Assembly: GCA_025602905.1 (NCBI GenBank)
Contig: JAHLKI010000002.1
Span: 62,001 to 126,000 of the forward strand
Reading direction: 5' to 3'
Length of the DNA stretch: 64,000 nucleotides
Source: Phlyctochytrium arcticum
Taxonomy: Eukaryota > Chytridiomycota > Chytridiomycetes > Chytridiales > Chytridiaceae
Below, piece by piece: positions 42,363-53,394 of the stretch (the first letter of the stretch is position 1; each line of letters begins with the position of its first letter). The notes beneath the pieces are model-generated. The model ran no database searches, was not told where the DNA came from, and worked only from the letters and a program-made list of their open reading frames with translations. A program made the translations under genes and the position numbers.

Positions 42363-45300
42363 ATGCCTACATTTCCACCGGCATCAAGGCACACTCCATA
42401 CTCGGATAAGCGCTTTCACTCGGATGACGATGATGATGACTTTCAAGAACTTAGATACCATCCAGACTACCCAGATTTTCCGGGGGGGCACAGCTCACGA
42501 CCATTGAGTCGCCGTGCTTCGTTCCTCGCATCACTCAAGCTTTCCTATGCTTCAAAGAATATCATGTCGAAAATGCTTCCGGCACATCATCCTCCCCCCG
42601 TTATGCCTCCTCCGAGAGGTGTTTTGCCAGCGGTACCCTCATCGGTTCATTCAGGATCAAGTAGTCCTGGCAGTAAACTCAACGCAAAAATACATCAGAT
42701 CGCCAACAAACTGGTCCATCACCACCATCCTGAAGATGAAACGTTCTTCAAGCGAGACCGAGCTACGTCGGTCGGATCGCTATTTACACCGCCAAGCATG
42801 CCCGAACTACGAACGACTTTAGATTTTCCTCAATGGCCAGGGTCACGGCGAAGATCGCGATCTTTATCCCCGGCCCGGCAGCATGAAGGTGGCGGCAGGG
42901 GTACCGCCAACACCGAGGATTGCCTGAAGGGCCCAGCCGACTATTTCCGTAATGAGGAAAGAGACGATGAGAGTACAGGTCATGCACACTCTTCACAGCT
43001 GTATTACGCCGCTGTCGATTTAACTTCTGGATCCCCTATTTCTTCCAATGCTGAACCCATCATAATGGGGTCGTTACCGCCGCCCCCTCGAAAACCCGTC
43101 AATCGTGGAGAAGTGACATCGTTCCCTACCCCTGCAAGCTCTTCCCAATTGATGAACTCCGAACACTTTGCCTCAACGCCATCTACTGCCTCTTTTGCCT
43201 CAACCCCTCTTGAAGAGAGCTTCCCATTTGCGCCTCAGATCGTGGTCTCTCCCACAAAAAAGCTGCTGGTCACAAACGCCGCGTTGTTGGATTTGCCATT
43301 CGCGACAGAAAGCTCGGACACAGATGGCATGCTGGGGAGGATTGGTGATTTTGCGGCTGGTGGGTTGGGAGTTACGTCGCCCGGTAGCAACGGTAGATCA
43401 GGGCACGCAAATAAAAGACTTTCTGCATTATCTGGCGTGAGCGGCGTGACAATGTCTGCTTTTGCAGGCAGAAACAGCCCGATGAACTTGACGATGCAGC
43501 CGCGCACCTCGGAAAAATTGATATTTGACGAAAATATGGATCGAATGCATACTTTACCAGGGAGTAGGCGTGAGCAAGTGAACGGGGGTTTGAAGGACGA
43601 GATCAACTATGATTTTGTGGAAGACGGTCATAGTTCCAAGCACGGCAATTCATCCCTTCCACCATCTCGATCAACATCTCTGGCTGAGCCAAGTGATGAC
43701 GACGTGAACTATATTAGTGAAGATGATGTCGATGACCTGGACGATGTTGATCACGTAGCAACTTCGTATGAACCCTCCAAGGAAGTAGCGAGGTCACCCA
43801 TTTCCGCTTCGCAGGTCTATCCCACGCGCGCGTCTAGCTTTACCTCGCCCCTCGCCATCAATACGCAGGTTGAGCCCAGCAACTCTGCCTTCAGCCCTTC
43901 TAGTGCTTCAATGCCTATTTCACCGCCCTATAGCGTTACGCATCGTACGCCGGCATCCCCCGAGCTCCTTCCGACAGTGATGTCTGGATATCTGACCAAG
44001 AAATCAAGTCACACACGTTTTCAGCGCCGTTTACTGTTTCGTTTTGATGGAGTGCTATTAGTTTGCTTGTCTCAGAAAAACACTCACAAGCTGGGTTCGA
44101 AATACAAGATGGACACTGTCCCAACCGTGTATATACGGGGCTTGGGAAAAGGCGGCGCAGAGTTTGCTGATATGGTCGATCGATACTACGCTGGTACCGG
44201 AACACAAGCCAACCGACTAATCGCCAATGTCATCGGTGGTAACGATCACCGGGGCACACCGAATATGTCATCGCGGACAATTTTCATTCCGAAATGGACT
44301 ATCCCTGTCATGGAGTTTCAAGGGGTAAAGTCGTTGATCCCGCATCCTGTTGCAAATTGGTCGTCGAAGAGTGCGCGAACTTTTATTTTAAAGCGACGGG
44401 GTGGCAGCGATGTTGCACTCTGTGCATCAGGAGAACAGGATTTCTTACGATGGGTGGTCGCATTGACCCGTGCGCTTCCTCGTACTGCACGTCGAAAAAG
44501 TGACAGCATGCTCCGTCAGCCGAAAAGTTTGGGAGCAGGAAAAGATGTTACATGGCAACGCTCACAAGATGTGAGCAGTGCGCATATATATTCTGCTCCA
44601 GAGCTTGGTACCCGACATGATTTTGAGCCAGCCAGGGATTCCCACCGGCAGGAACTCCAATCAAAATTCGAACAAGACAATTCAACTCATCTCGGTCCTA
44701 GCAACTCTTCCAACTGGTCTTTGCCTCATACGTCACCTCATATGTCAGAACCCAAGTCGCCTTTGCCTGACATTCCTAACGAATCTCGCAAGGTTGCTCT
44801 CTCGCAACACGATACTATGGAGAATAACATGCATTCCGATGGGAATTACGATTACCAGCGTGACCAGAACCAGCCTGTGCAATACCCTGCTCGTCCTGAA
44901 GCTATCGATAAAGAGTTCTTTGCGGAAATCCAGCATCAAGATACTCAGCATGCGATCAATAAGCAACGGTCGTCAAATGGACGGTCGCCGTCGGAACATC
45001 AACCGTTGAGAATAGACACTCGGGTGACAACCACTCCTCAGCATACTGCGACCAACGACTCGCATTTGCCAGTAATCTCTCCTGTATCATTAACACCACT
45101 GTCTTCCCAACCAACCATACCTGAGGAATTCTCTCCGTATTCTCCCGTTTCTCTTCTCGATCAGGTCAACATGAGCAATCGCACATTCGTGCAACCGCCG
45201 ACCCGTTTTTCTGGTCAAACATGGGATTCATTACCCGCGTCAATCAAGTATCGATACTCTGTTCTCACGGACAAGCCACAAGACTCGGAACGAGGAGAAA

Positions 45301-46562
45301 GCCTGGACTCATTACCCCGTACTGACCATTCCGTCGAACACGAACAGTATGATCCGTCACACCCGGACACCGGTTATGATGAACAAATTTTTGATAAATC
45401 GTTCCTGCATCACGAGACTAGCCATTTTGCAGCACCAGCGGCCGAGGGTTCCGAGCTTTACAATGACGAGAGCAGCGATGCATTACTCGGTACAATTTGG
45501 CAGGTTGAGCGTGAACTGGCGGGATTATCCACCGTTCCTAGAGCGGAGAGTGTGGTTTACGCTCCGCCAATACGGCAATCCCCAGACAAGCACGACAGTT
45601 TTTCAGATGAGCAAACTGAACGCGCCGATGAACCCCACCCGCGTCTGGAAGAGTTGCCCATGAGCACTCATGAAGTAGTTGGTCTTCCAGACTCTCTCCC
45701 CCGGCCAATTTTCAGGGACTCTCAAGAATTTGCAAACCAACCGCCTATGATCGGTACCAACACGGAAATGCACCTCACCACCGATTTTTCGCCAAGTGTG
45801 CCTGATCAAGGGTTCATACCTGTCGCTAAACCAACCTTCCTTATCACCAGCCGTGGCCATGAGGGTGACAAAGGTCCGTCACTGAGCTCTTCCCGATTCT
45901 CAGACAGTACCATGTCGTCGGAAAACTCTCATTATCACGACCATCGGCAAGAGGCCTTAGACGACGTACAAACCTCTCACAATCCTCGAGCGAGCCTTCC
46001 TGCTCCCCTGTTGATCTCCCATATTCATGTTCCATCACCCCGAACTCACTCGGCACAATCTCGCTCGTCTCCCAATCAGTTCTTGCCACGCTCGGCAAGT
46101 TTGACCTCTAGCCCGGTCCAACCTGCACCTATGATTCCCGCCGTTCCTCAGCTATCCCTTATAACTGGACCCCTCCTTGATGACTGTCACTCGATACTCC
46201 GAATTCTGGCTCACCTCCGCGGTCTCTTTATTTTCCCACCAACGCCAAAGTCCGGTCAGAACCGGCCACCCACTGCTCACCTCAATCCCAACTTTCGCCA
46301 CCATTTCATACAAAACTCGATTCCCTACTTTTGCGACCGGGTCACCAAACATTTAGAAGCTGGAGCCGACACATTGGGTTCCTGGCACACGGTTCAGGAA
46401 ACGTTTCAAACAGCCTCGCATCACTGGGCTGAGAATATCTCTCAATACCAACAGCTGGCTTTGGCTGCCCAAGAGCGAGGCGAACAAGACGCACCACCCC
46501 TGAGAATCCTCGAACGCGCTGTTAATCTCATCATGCACAGCGTACGCGGCATGGATCTGTGA
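42363..46562 (+). CDS. Large PH-domain protein
   Basis: One exon, 1399 residues. The N-terminal 535 residues are Ser/Pro-rich and disordered, with an acidic block (DDDVNYISEDDVDDLDDVDH, about 437-457). A single pleckstrin-homology domain lies at about 539-708. It starts MSGYLTKKSSHTRFQRRLLF, has two loop insertions between strands, and ends in the helix EQDFLRWVVALTRAL with its invariant Trp. The part after it (about 710-1270) is again low complexity. A helical C-terminal domain (about 1275-1399; LLDDCHSILRILAHLRGLFI, FQTASHHWAENISQYQQLAL) closes the protein. PH domains bind phosphoinositides or proteins at membranes; the helical tail suggests a partner-binding module. No GEF or GAP domain is visible. 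Confidence 0.85.
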   Translation: MPTFPPASRHTPYSDKRFHSDDDDDDFQELRYHPDYPDFPGGHSSRPLSRRASFLASLKLSYASKNIMSKMLPAHHPPPVMPPPRGVLPAVPSSVHSGSSSPGSKLNAKIHQIANKLVHHHHPEDETFFKRDRATSVGSLFTPPSMPELRTTLDFPQWPGSRRRSRSLSPARQHEGGGRGTANTEDCLKGPADYFRNEERDDESTGHAHSSQLYYAAVDLTSGSPISSNAEPIIMGSLPPPPRKPVNRGEVTSFPTPASSSQLMNSEHFASTPSTASFASTPLEESFPFAPQIVVSPTKKLLVTNAALLDLPFATESSDTDGMLGRIGDFAAGGLGVTSPGSNGRSGHANKRLSALSGVSGVTMSAFAGRNSPMNLTMQPRTSEKLIFDENMDRMHTLPGSRREQVNGGLKDEINYDFVEDGHSSKHGNSSLPPSRSTSLAEPSDDDVNYISEDDVDDLDDVDHVATSYEPSKEVARSPISASQVYPTRASSFTSPLAINTQVEPSNSAFSPSSASMPISPPYSVTHRTPASPELLPTVMSGYLTKKSSHTRFQRRLLFRFDGVLLVCLSQKNTHKLGSKYKMDTVPTVYIRGLGKGGAEFADMVDRYYAGTGTQANRLIANVIGGNDHRGTPNMSSRTIFIPKWTIPVMEFQGVKSLIPHPVANWSSKSARTFILKRRGGSDVALCASGEQDFLRWVVALTRALPRTARRKSDSMLRQPKSLGAGKDVTWQRSQDVSSAHIYSAPELGTRHDFEPARDSHRQELQSKFEQDNSTHLGPSNSSNWSLPHTSPHMSEPKSPLPDIPNESRKVALSQHDTMENNMHSDGNYDYQRDQNQPVQYPARPEAIDKEFFAEIQHQDTQHAINKQRSSNGRSPSEHQPLRIDTRVTTTPQHTATNDSHLPVISPVSLTPLSSQPTIPEEFSPYSPVSLLDQVNMSNRTFVQPPTRFSGQTWDSLPASIKYRYSVLTDKPQDSERGESLDSLPRTDHSVEHEQYDPSHPDTGYDEQIFDKSFLHHETSHFAAPAAEGSELYNDESSDALLGTIWQVERELAGLSTVPRAESVVYAPPIRQSPDKHDSFSDEQTERADEPHPRLEELPMSTHEVVGLPDSLPRPIFRDSQEFANQPPMIGTNTEMHLTTDFSPSVPDQGFIPVAKPTFLITSRGHEGDKGPSLSSSRFSDSTMSSENSHYHDHRQEALDDVQTSHNPRASLPAPLLISHIHVPSPRTHSAQSRSSPNQFLPRSASLTSSPVQPAPMIPAVPQLSLITGPLLDDCHSILRILAHLRGLFIFPPTPKSGQNRPPTAHLNPNFRHHFIQNSIPYFCDRVTKHLEAGADTLGSWHTVQETFQTASHHWAENISQYQQLALAAQERGEQDAPPLRILERAVNLIMHSVRGMDL

Positions 46563-47085
46563 TTCATGATCTCTGCATATATCTTTATTCCTTCTTCAGT
46601 CTTCCCCTCTGTAACCCATAGAATTATTTAGTTCCCCATAGATTCCATACGCATAGATTATCATAGAGTTATACTTGCATAGTCTTTTAATTAACGTCAT
46701 CATTCCCTGAATCAGAGCAACCCCACAATCCTGCTTTACATTCATCTGTGGGAAAATCCCAATCATTTTGTGCTTTCGTGCGGAACGGGAACGGACATGA
46801 CATGCTAATACGGTTAAGACATCTGAGGGACGCAGATTAGAGCGATACAGACGTGACCACTTTTCATTATCTGCTGCGCAAATCCCAGAGCCCAGCCCGA
46901 TCAAACTAATACATTGCCGTACAAGTCCTGCTCACGGGGGTGTGAAGATTCGCTACCTCCACAACTGAACATGTTTTTACCAAGGGGACAGGGATGCACT
47001 CGACAAAAAGGCAAGGCTCCCTCCAGCTTCGTCTACAAGTTTAGCCGGACAGCGAAATACCGCAAAGGAAAAAAATTTCAAAAAA
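46563..47085. other. Intergenic region before tRNA-Pro
   Basis: 3' UTR of the PH-domain gene and the downstream flank of tRNA-Pro, including A/T runs that form its terminator (T-runs on the minus strand, about 47071-47085). No gene is supported. Confidence 0.5.
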
Positions 47086-47159
47086 GGGGCTCTTCCGGGA
47101 ATCGAACCCGGGACCACCCGCACCCTAAGCGGGTATTATACCACTAAACCAAAGAACCC
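47086..47159 (-). tRNA. tRNA-Pro (anticodon AGG)
   Basis: The minus strand folds as a standard cloverleaf: acceptor stem GGGTTCT/AGAGCCC with one G-T pair, A box TTTAGTGGTATAA, anticodon stem CCCGC/GCGGG around the loop TTAGGGT, and B box GGTTCGATTCC. No intron. T-rich sequence follows on the transcribed strand. Confidence 0.96.
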
Positions 47160-47304
47160 TTTTGTGATGAATTTCAGACGCCGTTTGTGGGATATATTCC
47201 TTCCAGCAACAGCCAAATAACCGCGTTGCCAAGATTGCCCACGAAGACAAAGTGAGTGACCGTTCGCATGGCCGACTGGATCCAGAACTGGATCAAGCTA
47301 AAAG

Positions 47305-48645
47305 ATGGTACAAGCAGGCGGTATGCGGCAAGACGCAGAAGGTTTAGAGATCGCGATCGACTATAATCTCATTCGTCAGGCAGTTCAGCGAGGGATCTCC
47401 CGAACCGCCGGAATCGGGTCCAAAGTCGGCAACGCACCGTTGCAGGGAAATATATACTGTATCTTTTGCGGCGGCCCATGCACTGACAAAGCTCTGGGTC
47501 CGAATGGCAAAGTCGCAAGAGTCAAGCTACTGGATAAGAGCAAGACATTTACTCTCTCGGACGCTCACCACCTTCAATCATGCGTGGTCATATTCGCCGA
47601 AACACCTTGCATTGGACGATTTGACCGCGACCACGGTGAACTACTCTGTCTGCTCAGTCAAGATCGTACGCGAATGATCCTGCCGTGGGATTTGGATGAG
47701 TTGGATGTGCAATACAAAGCGGATACGGTGGATGTGGAGTACCCGGTGCAGGAACCCAACACAGAGGAAATGAGATTCTCATGTGATCCGGGTGATCCGA
47801 AAAGCGGTGCGCTGGCGCATACGATTTGTGCGCGTTTATTCATGTCGATGGATGTGCTATCCGGGATCGGAGAGCAGCCGGAACTGCTACTCGTTCATGC
47901 TGACGAACAGCGTCGTGTCTTTCAGGCGCGAAAGGACGGCGAAGACAACACGGATGATATTGTGCAGCACGATGTCCTTGGATTGGAAAGGGGGCGCGGA
48001 CGAGTGCATGGCATTGTATACGGAACAGAAGATCAAAGCAATGAGGAGTTCACATTCAAGCAAGAGAATGTCTGGATGTTGTCCCGGCCAGATACATTCC
48101 TTCATCCCAAATTTTTTATGAACGAACGCGTTCCTAAATTTCGGCAAAAGGCCCGTCGTCGTAGGAGACCTGTGGATACGCTGCCGCTGGATACCTTCTA
48201 CTTTTTCTTGAGGATGATCATGAGCGGATTGGATACACCAATGGAACAGGGGAGGGTGTTGTTGGCACTGGCGGGGACGAGCAAACTCCTACGCTACCGG
48301 ATCATGTTTTTGTCCGATGTGTGGTTTGAATTATGCAGACAAGCAGAGTTCTTCTCGAATGAAATGGATAAGACCATGTCGTCCATAAGTGTACGTTCAG
48401 TCATCGTTGTGGACCGGGCCGACCCTTACGAATACGTCCGGAGACCTTCTTCGTCAGGTTCCTCGCAACTGGTGCGCACGCCGACATTCGATTGGATGCG
48501 GTACTTTGCTGAAGCCGCTCACTCTCCGAACATGCGTAACCGACAACGGATTATGCGGATATGTACAGAGGTATGGGAACGGCTTGGCTATCATCGCCAG
48601 CGTGACCGATCACATCCCACTGGAGGAGACCCGTCAGGTTTTTAG
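47305..48645 (+). CDS. Fungal protein with CxxCGGP start, F-box-like family
   Basis: 446 residues from ATG 47305. After a short lead-in, the motif IYCIFCGGPCTDKAL (about residues 50-64) matches the Cys-x2-Cys-Gly-Gly-Pro opening of a large fungal protein family whose members often carry an F-box. The middle is acidic and contains LPWDLDELDVQ and a Cys/His pair in HTICARLFM. The C-terminal half has FYFFLRMIMSGLDTPMEQGR and MFLSDVWFELCRQAEFF, helical and leucine-rich. I do not see a clear F-box itself, so a role in ubiquitin ligase complexes is only a family-level inference. A GTACGT at 48391 could be an intron donor, so the last 80 residues are less certain. An upstream ATG at 47269 (MADWIQNWIKL) is in a different frame. 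Confidence 0.6.
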   Translation: MVQAGGMRQDAEGLEIAIDYNLIRQAVQRGISRTAGIGSKVGNAPLQGNIYCIFCGGPCTDKALGPNGKVARVKLLDKSKTFTLSDAHHLQSCVVIFAETPCIGRFDRDHGELLCLLSQDRTRMILPWDLDELDVQYKADTVDVEYPVQEPNTEEMRFSCDPGDPKSGALAHTICARLFMSMDVLSGIGEQPELLLVHADEQRRVFQARKDGEDNTDDIVQHDVLGLERGRGRVHGIVYGTEDQSNEEFTFKQENVWMLSRPDTFLHPKFFMNERVPKFRQKARRRRRPVDTLPLDTFYFFLRMIMSGLDTPMEQGRVLLALAGTSKLLRYRIMFLSDVWFELCRQAEFFSNEMDKTMSSISVRSVIVVDRADPYEYVRRPSSSGSSQLVRTPTFDWMRYFAEAAHSPNMRNRQRIMRICTEVWERLGYHRQRDRSHPTGGDPSGF

Positions 48646-49206
48646 GAGATATTACCCTAGTTTTGACTGATTCGTTCTGGGATTCGATAGTTGTATAGAG
48701 TGTGTTTGTAAATAATTTATGTAGATTCTTCATTCGTAACGATACCGGTATACGGCACCGTTGATGTTGATGTGCCCAGCTTCTGCCGCGACCCGAATAA
48801 TTTGTCAACATTGAATAGACTACAAGTTCGTAAGGATGGCAGCAGTAGTGTCGCCATGTTTTCTGATTCTTGAGAGATGCCTGGAGCCTCAAATGATCTT
48901 GGATCTTTTAGTGGCCACTGCCACTATATCTTCAAGATGCGGCGGGGATCCTGGGGCGGGAATTTCCTCACGTGTCGCAAACAAATAGAAATATGACCAA
49001 CGATTTGTAGACATTTCTTGACTTTGAAATTCACAGACAATTGAAGAACGCAAACAAATATTAGTGTTGTTTGACCCGGCCAGGCCTCATACAAGAACAG
49101 AGACGGCATTAGTGGTGCTCGGTCAAGGAAGGATTACCTCAAGTATATCTGTGGATCTCCTTTTGAAAATCACGACGAACATTGGAACGTAAGACCGAGG
49201 AAAAGG
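48646..49206. other. Intergenic region
   Basis: About 560 bases without a supported gene: the 3' flank of the F-box-like gene and the upstream region of the HGSNAT-like gene. Confidence 0.45.
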
Positions 49207-50933
49207 TTGAGAAAGGTTATGCCCCGACCGGAAGACCGCTCGCGAAAATCAAGGCATCGTTCCCCTTCTCGGAAACCACCGCCTTCTCGGAAACGATATC
49301 CTGGCGGTGATCGGCGCATCCCTACTTCTGACGACGGCCCGAATAGCAGCAGCAGCTCCAGTGAGAGGAGTAGCAGCAGTAGTAGCAGTAGCGAGAGCAG
49401 CACTGAAGTATCACCATCTCTGCGGGAATCAAATTATGCCTCCTCGCCACACACGGCCTCTCACCTATCATCTTATGGGGCAATCACCAGTCATGGCGGA
49501 GCACAAAGACATGGAAGAGCGTCACCCGCATGCACCACTTCTGCAAGATCGAACCGAACCTCATCTCCCCATCGAAGACCTGTCACCTCCACCACCCCAC
49601 TTCTCCACTCTCATGCTGGACAGTCAAATCAACACGTCCACGCATATGATCTTCCGTTCACCAGTCAAATGGTTGGACATTCCGTCATGACATACTCTGC
49701 TCCCATCCGACAAAGCGCTCGCCTTCCGGCAATTGACTGCCTCCGCGGCATTGCTGTCCTGTTTATGCTTATCGTAAACTATCAATTTCCTGGCCACTCC
49801 TGGCCAACATTCACCAGCACATCATGGATAGGCCTCACGCTGGTGGATCTCGTGTTTCCCACATTTCTCTTCGTCACTGGTGTCTCGATCCCGGTGGCCT
49901 TTCATATACGCCCAAGGCAGACCCATGAAATTTTAATGAAAGGATGTAAATGGATCATGTTGGGGTTGGCACTGAATGTATTCCTATCAATGCCTGGGAT
50001 ATGGGTCAGCAATCCGGAATGGGAGAGCTTTAGATGGGCGGGATTTCTCCAGCGGATCGGCATTGTTTACATTGGTGAGTAGCTAAAGGTTGAACGCATC
50101 ATCAACACCATCCCTCATTACATATTTTGCTTTTCCAACCGAATGAAGCTTGCGCTCTGGTTTATGCACTTTGCAGCTGGCTGATTTTCTTGATACTATT
50201 TCCCGTTTGCTGTTTTCTGTTCTGGACAATAATCTCATACGAATACCCGGTTCCAAGTTTTTGCAATCCTCTCGACCGCATGTCTCTTCAACCCCCGGAA
50301 TGCACCTCTCAGTCTGTTCTGGACCTCAAACTCCTAGGTGGTCCATCACACCTTTTTGAAGGTCAAGTCTACGATCCAGAAGGAGTCCTCTCAACTTTGA
50401 CCGCCTGCTTGACGGGTTGGTTGGGTGTCCTATGCGGCGTCTCACTTTTACGTCTCCTGCATCGCCCAGACGGGCAATGGCGTCTTCGGACTGCCGGTCG
50501 TGTTGCATTGACGGGAATTGCTTGCCTCCTCTTGGGTTTCATTCTCGGACGTTACTGGATCCCCATCTCGAAAGCTCTCTGGACACCATCTTTTGTCCTG
50601 GTAACGGGAGGGTCTGCCATGCTCCTCCTGGCGGCGAGCCTCGTCATGGTCGACATGACAGAAGGTAAGCAGCTATCTCCGCTCGTTGCCCTCGGCCGCT
50701 CTTCTCTGCTCCTTTACATCGGTTCGGAGCTCATTCGCTCGCTATTGTCGGCGATACCTGCTCCAAACGCTTCCGCCACCGATACTATGTATGTCTACTT
50801 GTTTGAGAGATTAGTGGCATCCTGGGTGCCTGATGGATGGAACAGCTTGCTGTGGGCGCTTGGCTGGACAGGCGGTATTTACGTTCCTCTTGCGTTATAT
50901 CTCGACCAAATCAACTGTAACTGGAGACCATAA
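49207..50933 (+). CDS. HGSNAT-like multi-pass acyltransferase
   Basis: A membrane protein of the heparan-alpha-glucosaminide N-acetyltransferase (DUF5009/DUF1624-like) group, which in animals passes acetyl groups across the lysosomal membrane. Two exons (49207-50074, 50149-50933; 74-bp intron) give 550 residues. Residues 1-160 are basic and Ser-rich (poly-Ser run) and cytosolic-looking. The family signature begins at about 165: RLPAIDCLRGIAVLFMLIVN, followed by TLVDLVFPTFLFVTGVSIP. About eight further hydrophobic helices follow, among them WLIFLILFPVCCFLFW and VALTGIACLLLGFILGRYW, and the end motif SPLVALGRSSLLLYIGSELI. Fungi lack heparan sulfate, so the substrate is unknown, perhaps a vacuolar sugar. 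A second ATG at 49219 is equally possible. Confidence 0.88.
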
Positions 50934-51235
50934 CGTACCAATCCATTAGACTGCAAAGCTTCTTCCGTATCTAAGTTGGGAATCTTTGATTGCTTGTATA
51001 ATATTTCAAATAAATGGGTCTGACGAGTTTGGCGTGTGCAGGCTCAATATGCATCTGTCGGTTGTATGCGCGACACGCGTGGGAAGTTCAACCTGCGGCG
51101 CGCACGCTTTGAGCGCAGCAAGACAGCGGCACAGTGACATTAAAGCGCGTCGACGCGTCGCGGCCTCCAACCATCTTCCACAATCTACTCAACCATGATC
51201 GTTTTGGGACAAACCTGTTGGGGCAGGATGAGGCA

Positions 51236-51426
51236 GGAACTCCCACTACGTGAGACTATTAGGATGGGACGGGAGGGTGTAGGTTTGCACCATTTGGAGC
51301 ATACTGAGACTTGCCTTGCCTTGCCTGTTGCGTTGAGACTTGATGGAACTCCGTATCCGTGAGACTATTGGGATCGGAGACGGAGAGTGTAGGTGTGTAC
51401 TATTTTTCTGTAGTGCATACTGAGAC
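51236..51426. repeat. Degenerate direct repeat, two copies 109 bp apart
   Basis: Copies at about 51236-51310 and 51345-51426 share GGAACTCC, GTGAGACTATT, GGATGGGACGGGAGGGTGTA-like sequence and GCATACTGAGAC in order. They are imperfect, with small indels. Confidence 0.7.
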
Positions 51427-51667
51427 CACATGTTGTCAACTGGTGACCGCCTCAACTGGTTTTGGTGTCAACTCTTGATCGCAATGCTGCTCACCGCTGT
51501 AGTAGAAGCTAACTAACCTTTGTGTCGCGTGATTTGGTCTTATACTAACTTGTTTTGATGTCCTTAGAGACGACCGGGGGTGCCCAGGATTACCACTTAA
51601 TACCTTCAAGCCAATTACACCCACGCCTAGTGGTAAGTTGGTAACATCGTTTCCCTATCCCGTTGAA

Positions 51668-52450
51668 CTAGTTTTTCCTAAGAGCGTTCTCAATCCAGGT
51701 GAGAGTATCTGGGATGTGAAGTTGCTTGAGCAAATCAATGCGTTGACTTAAACGAACGATCTCCTGGCACAATATGGTGAGAGCATTTTGAGTTTGCGGT
51801 ATATCTCGTCGTCTATTACTAATGATTACAATAGCCGAGATTTGTCGGGAGCGCGGCATCTGCGGGAATGCACAGAAGGACGGTTTGCGCTACCTCGCGA
51901 GTACGCTTGAAAGTGACCACCCCTATCACACACTCTCTACACACCCCTTTACAAGCACTCCTACGTGGTCCTAAATGCATCCCTTGTCATATGCACTAAA
52001 TTATTTCCTACACAAACAATACAATATGACGCTCCCTCGTCTTAAATTTTTTATATGCCCATCTTATTCAAAAGTACCCATGATACCTGGGATAAATTCA
52101 TGTCTGGCATGCTGAAAATATTGAGACCAATAGGTTGGACGGTGCCCACCTTGCACAGTCTTCCGCATGGGTCTAGCGCGAGAAGTGCGGTTTGCCTTAT
52201 GAGATCCATTCATGTCTCCTACTTAAACCAGATCCCCTCCCCCTACACACAACCCCATAAGCCCACCATCACCCTGTCGGCCTAAATGGAATAATTGCCG
52301 CACCCCCAGCGCACCCGCCCGCCCCCACTCCAACGACATCAGATTAAACATTCTCCGATACGCCGCATACACCTTTTGCGTGCAGGGTATGAGGGAGGGT
52401 ACACTGTTGTCAACAAATTGCTCCGGCCCCATCCCAGCACTCTTTATGTA
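51668..52450 (-). pseudogene. Gene fragments of unknown family
   Basis: Two protein-like minus-strand pieces lie here. One (about 52450-52270) follows a good acceptor (GTTCAG) and reads YIKSAGMGPEQFVDNSVPSL, then CTQKVYAAYRRMFNLMSLEW. The other (51859-51668) ends LSQRIDLLKQLHIPDTLTWI and a short basic tail before a stop. The sequence between does not join them in frame. They look like remains of one gene, or separate exons with the link lost. No family recognised. Confidence 0.3.
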
Positions 52451-53394
52451 GCCTGAACGATTCAGTGGGAAGCGCAGTAGAACTGATAAGTTCGCTACCC
52501 AAGTAAAGATAAATTTATGAACGAAGCATCTCGTTTTGCTCTTTCAATTAGTTCCGTTCAATATTGGACAACTGGAGGAGTATATTGCGCTGAGATATTA
52601 TCTTCTCAAAGTTTCACACCCCATGATCCCCATCCACTCACGATGTGATTACGCTAACTGTGTATGCTGCAGTTCTTAATTGCATCGGTTTTACAACGCT
52701 ACCTTTGGTATCGGTGCTGGCAAGACCTTCCCACCTTAAGAAAAAGATCTGCCACGTTCATTGGGAACACATACTCTATAGGCTAGGTGAGACTTTCGGT
52801 TTTATTTCTGCCATTAACAAAGCTCCTTTTCTAATACATCTCTGGACTTGCTAAGCTGCAGAGTGGGTTAATTTTGAATACTTCGGTGGGAGTTTTCTTT
52901 TACCTGGGAAATTCCGGGATCACATAATTTTCATAAGTCTCCAGAGTCAAAAAGTATTGATCAAGTACCAATTTAATGAGAGTTACCTGCGGAGATTGAT
53001 TTCGTACATGCAGGTCTTAATCTCTGGACGATCTTCAGTGTCGGAAAGTCAGCACAGTACGGTCATCAGCTCATTGAATTGAATTTCCGCCTGCCGGCAC
53101 CCCAAAATCGCGGGTTTCCTGAATATAGAGGGACGATGGGTGGGGGCAGGAACTCTGCCGGTGGTGAAAAATCGAAGGCAGTTTCCACTTTGACCCACTC
53201 CATTTACGTATCTAAATTGTTCGCACATTCAAATGCGTGAGGAAATATGCCAAATAAAACCAAAAAAAAAAAATCCAACAACTATATACATGAATGATGT
53301 CCCCACGAAGCGTTACAATTTACTACAGTAGTACGAGCTGATTAACGAGATTCCCAAAACTAAATCCAAAAAGATAGAACCAAAAGCTACGTCC

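Larger units (their letters stand above)
50934..53394. other. 2.4-kb gene-poor region with repeat and fragments
   Basis: Contains the direct repeat at 51236-51426 and the minus-strand fragments at 51668-52450 given below. A GC-rich patch near 51090-51170 has several GCGC and GACGCGTCGCG motifs. The last 500 bases are AT-rich and hold the 3' flank of the ferric reductase gene. Confidence 0.5.
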
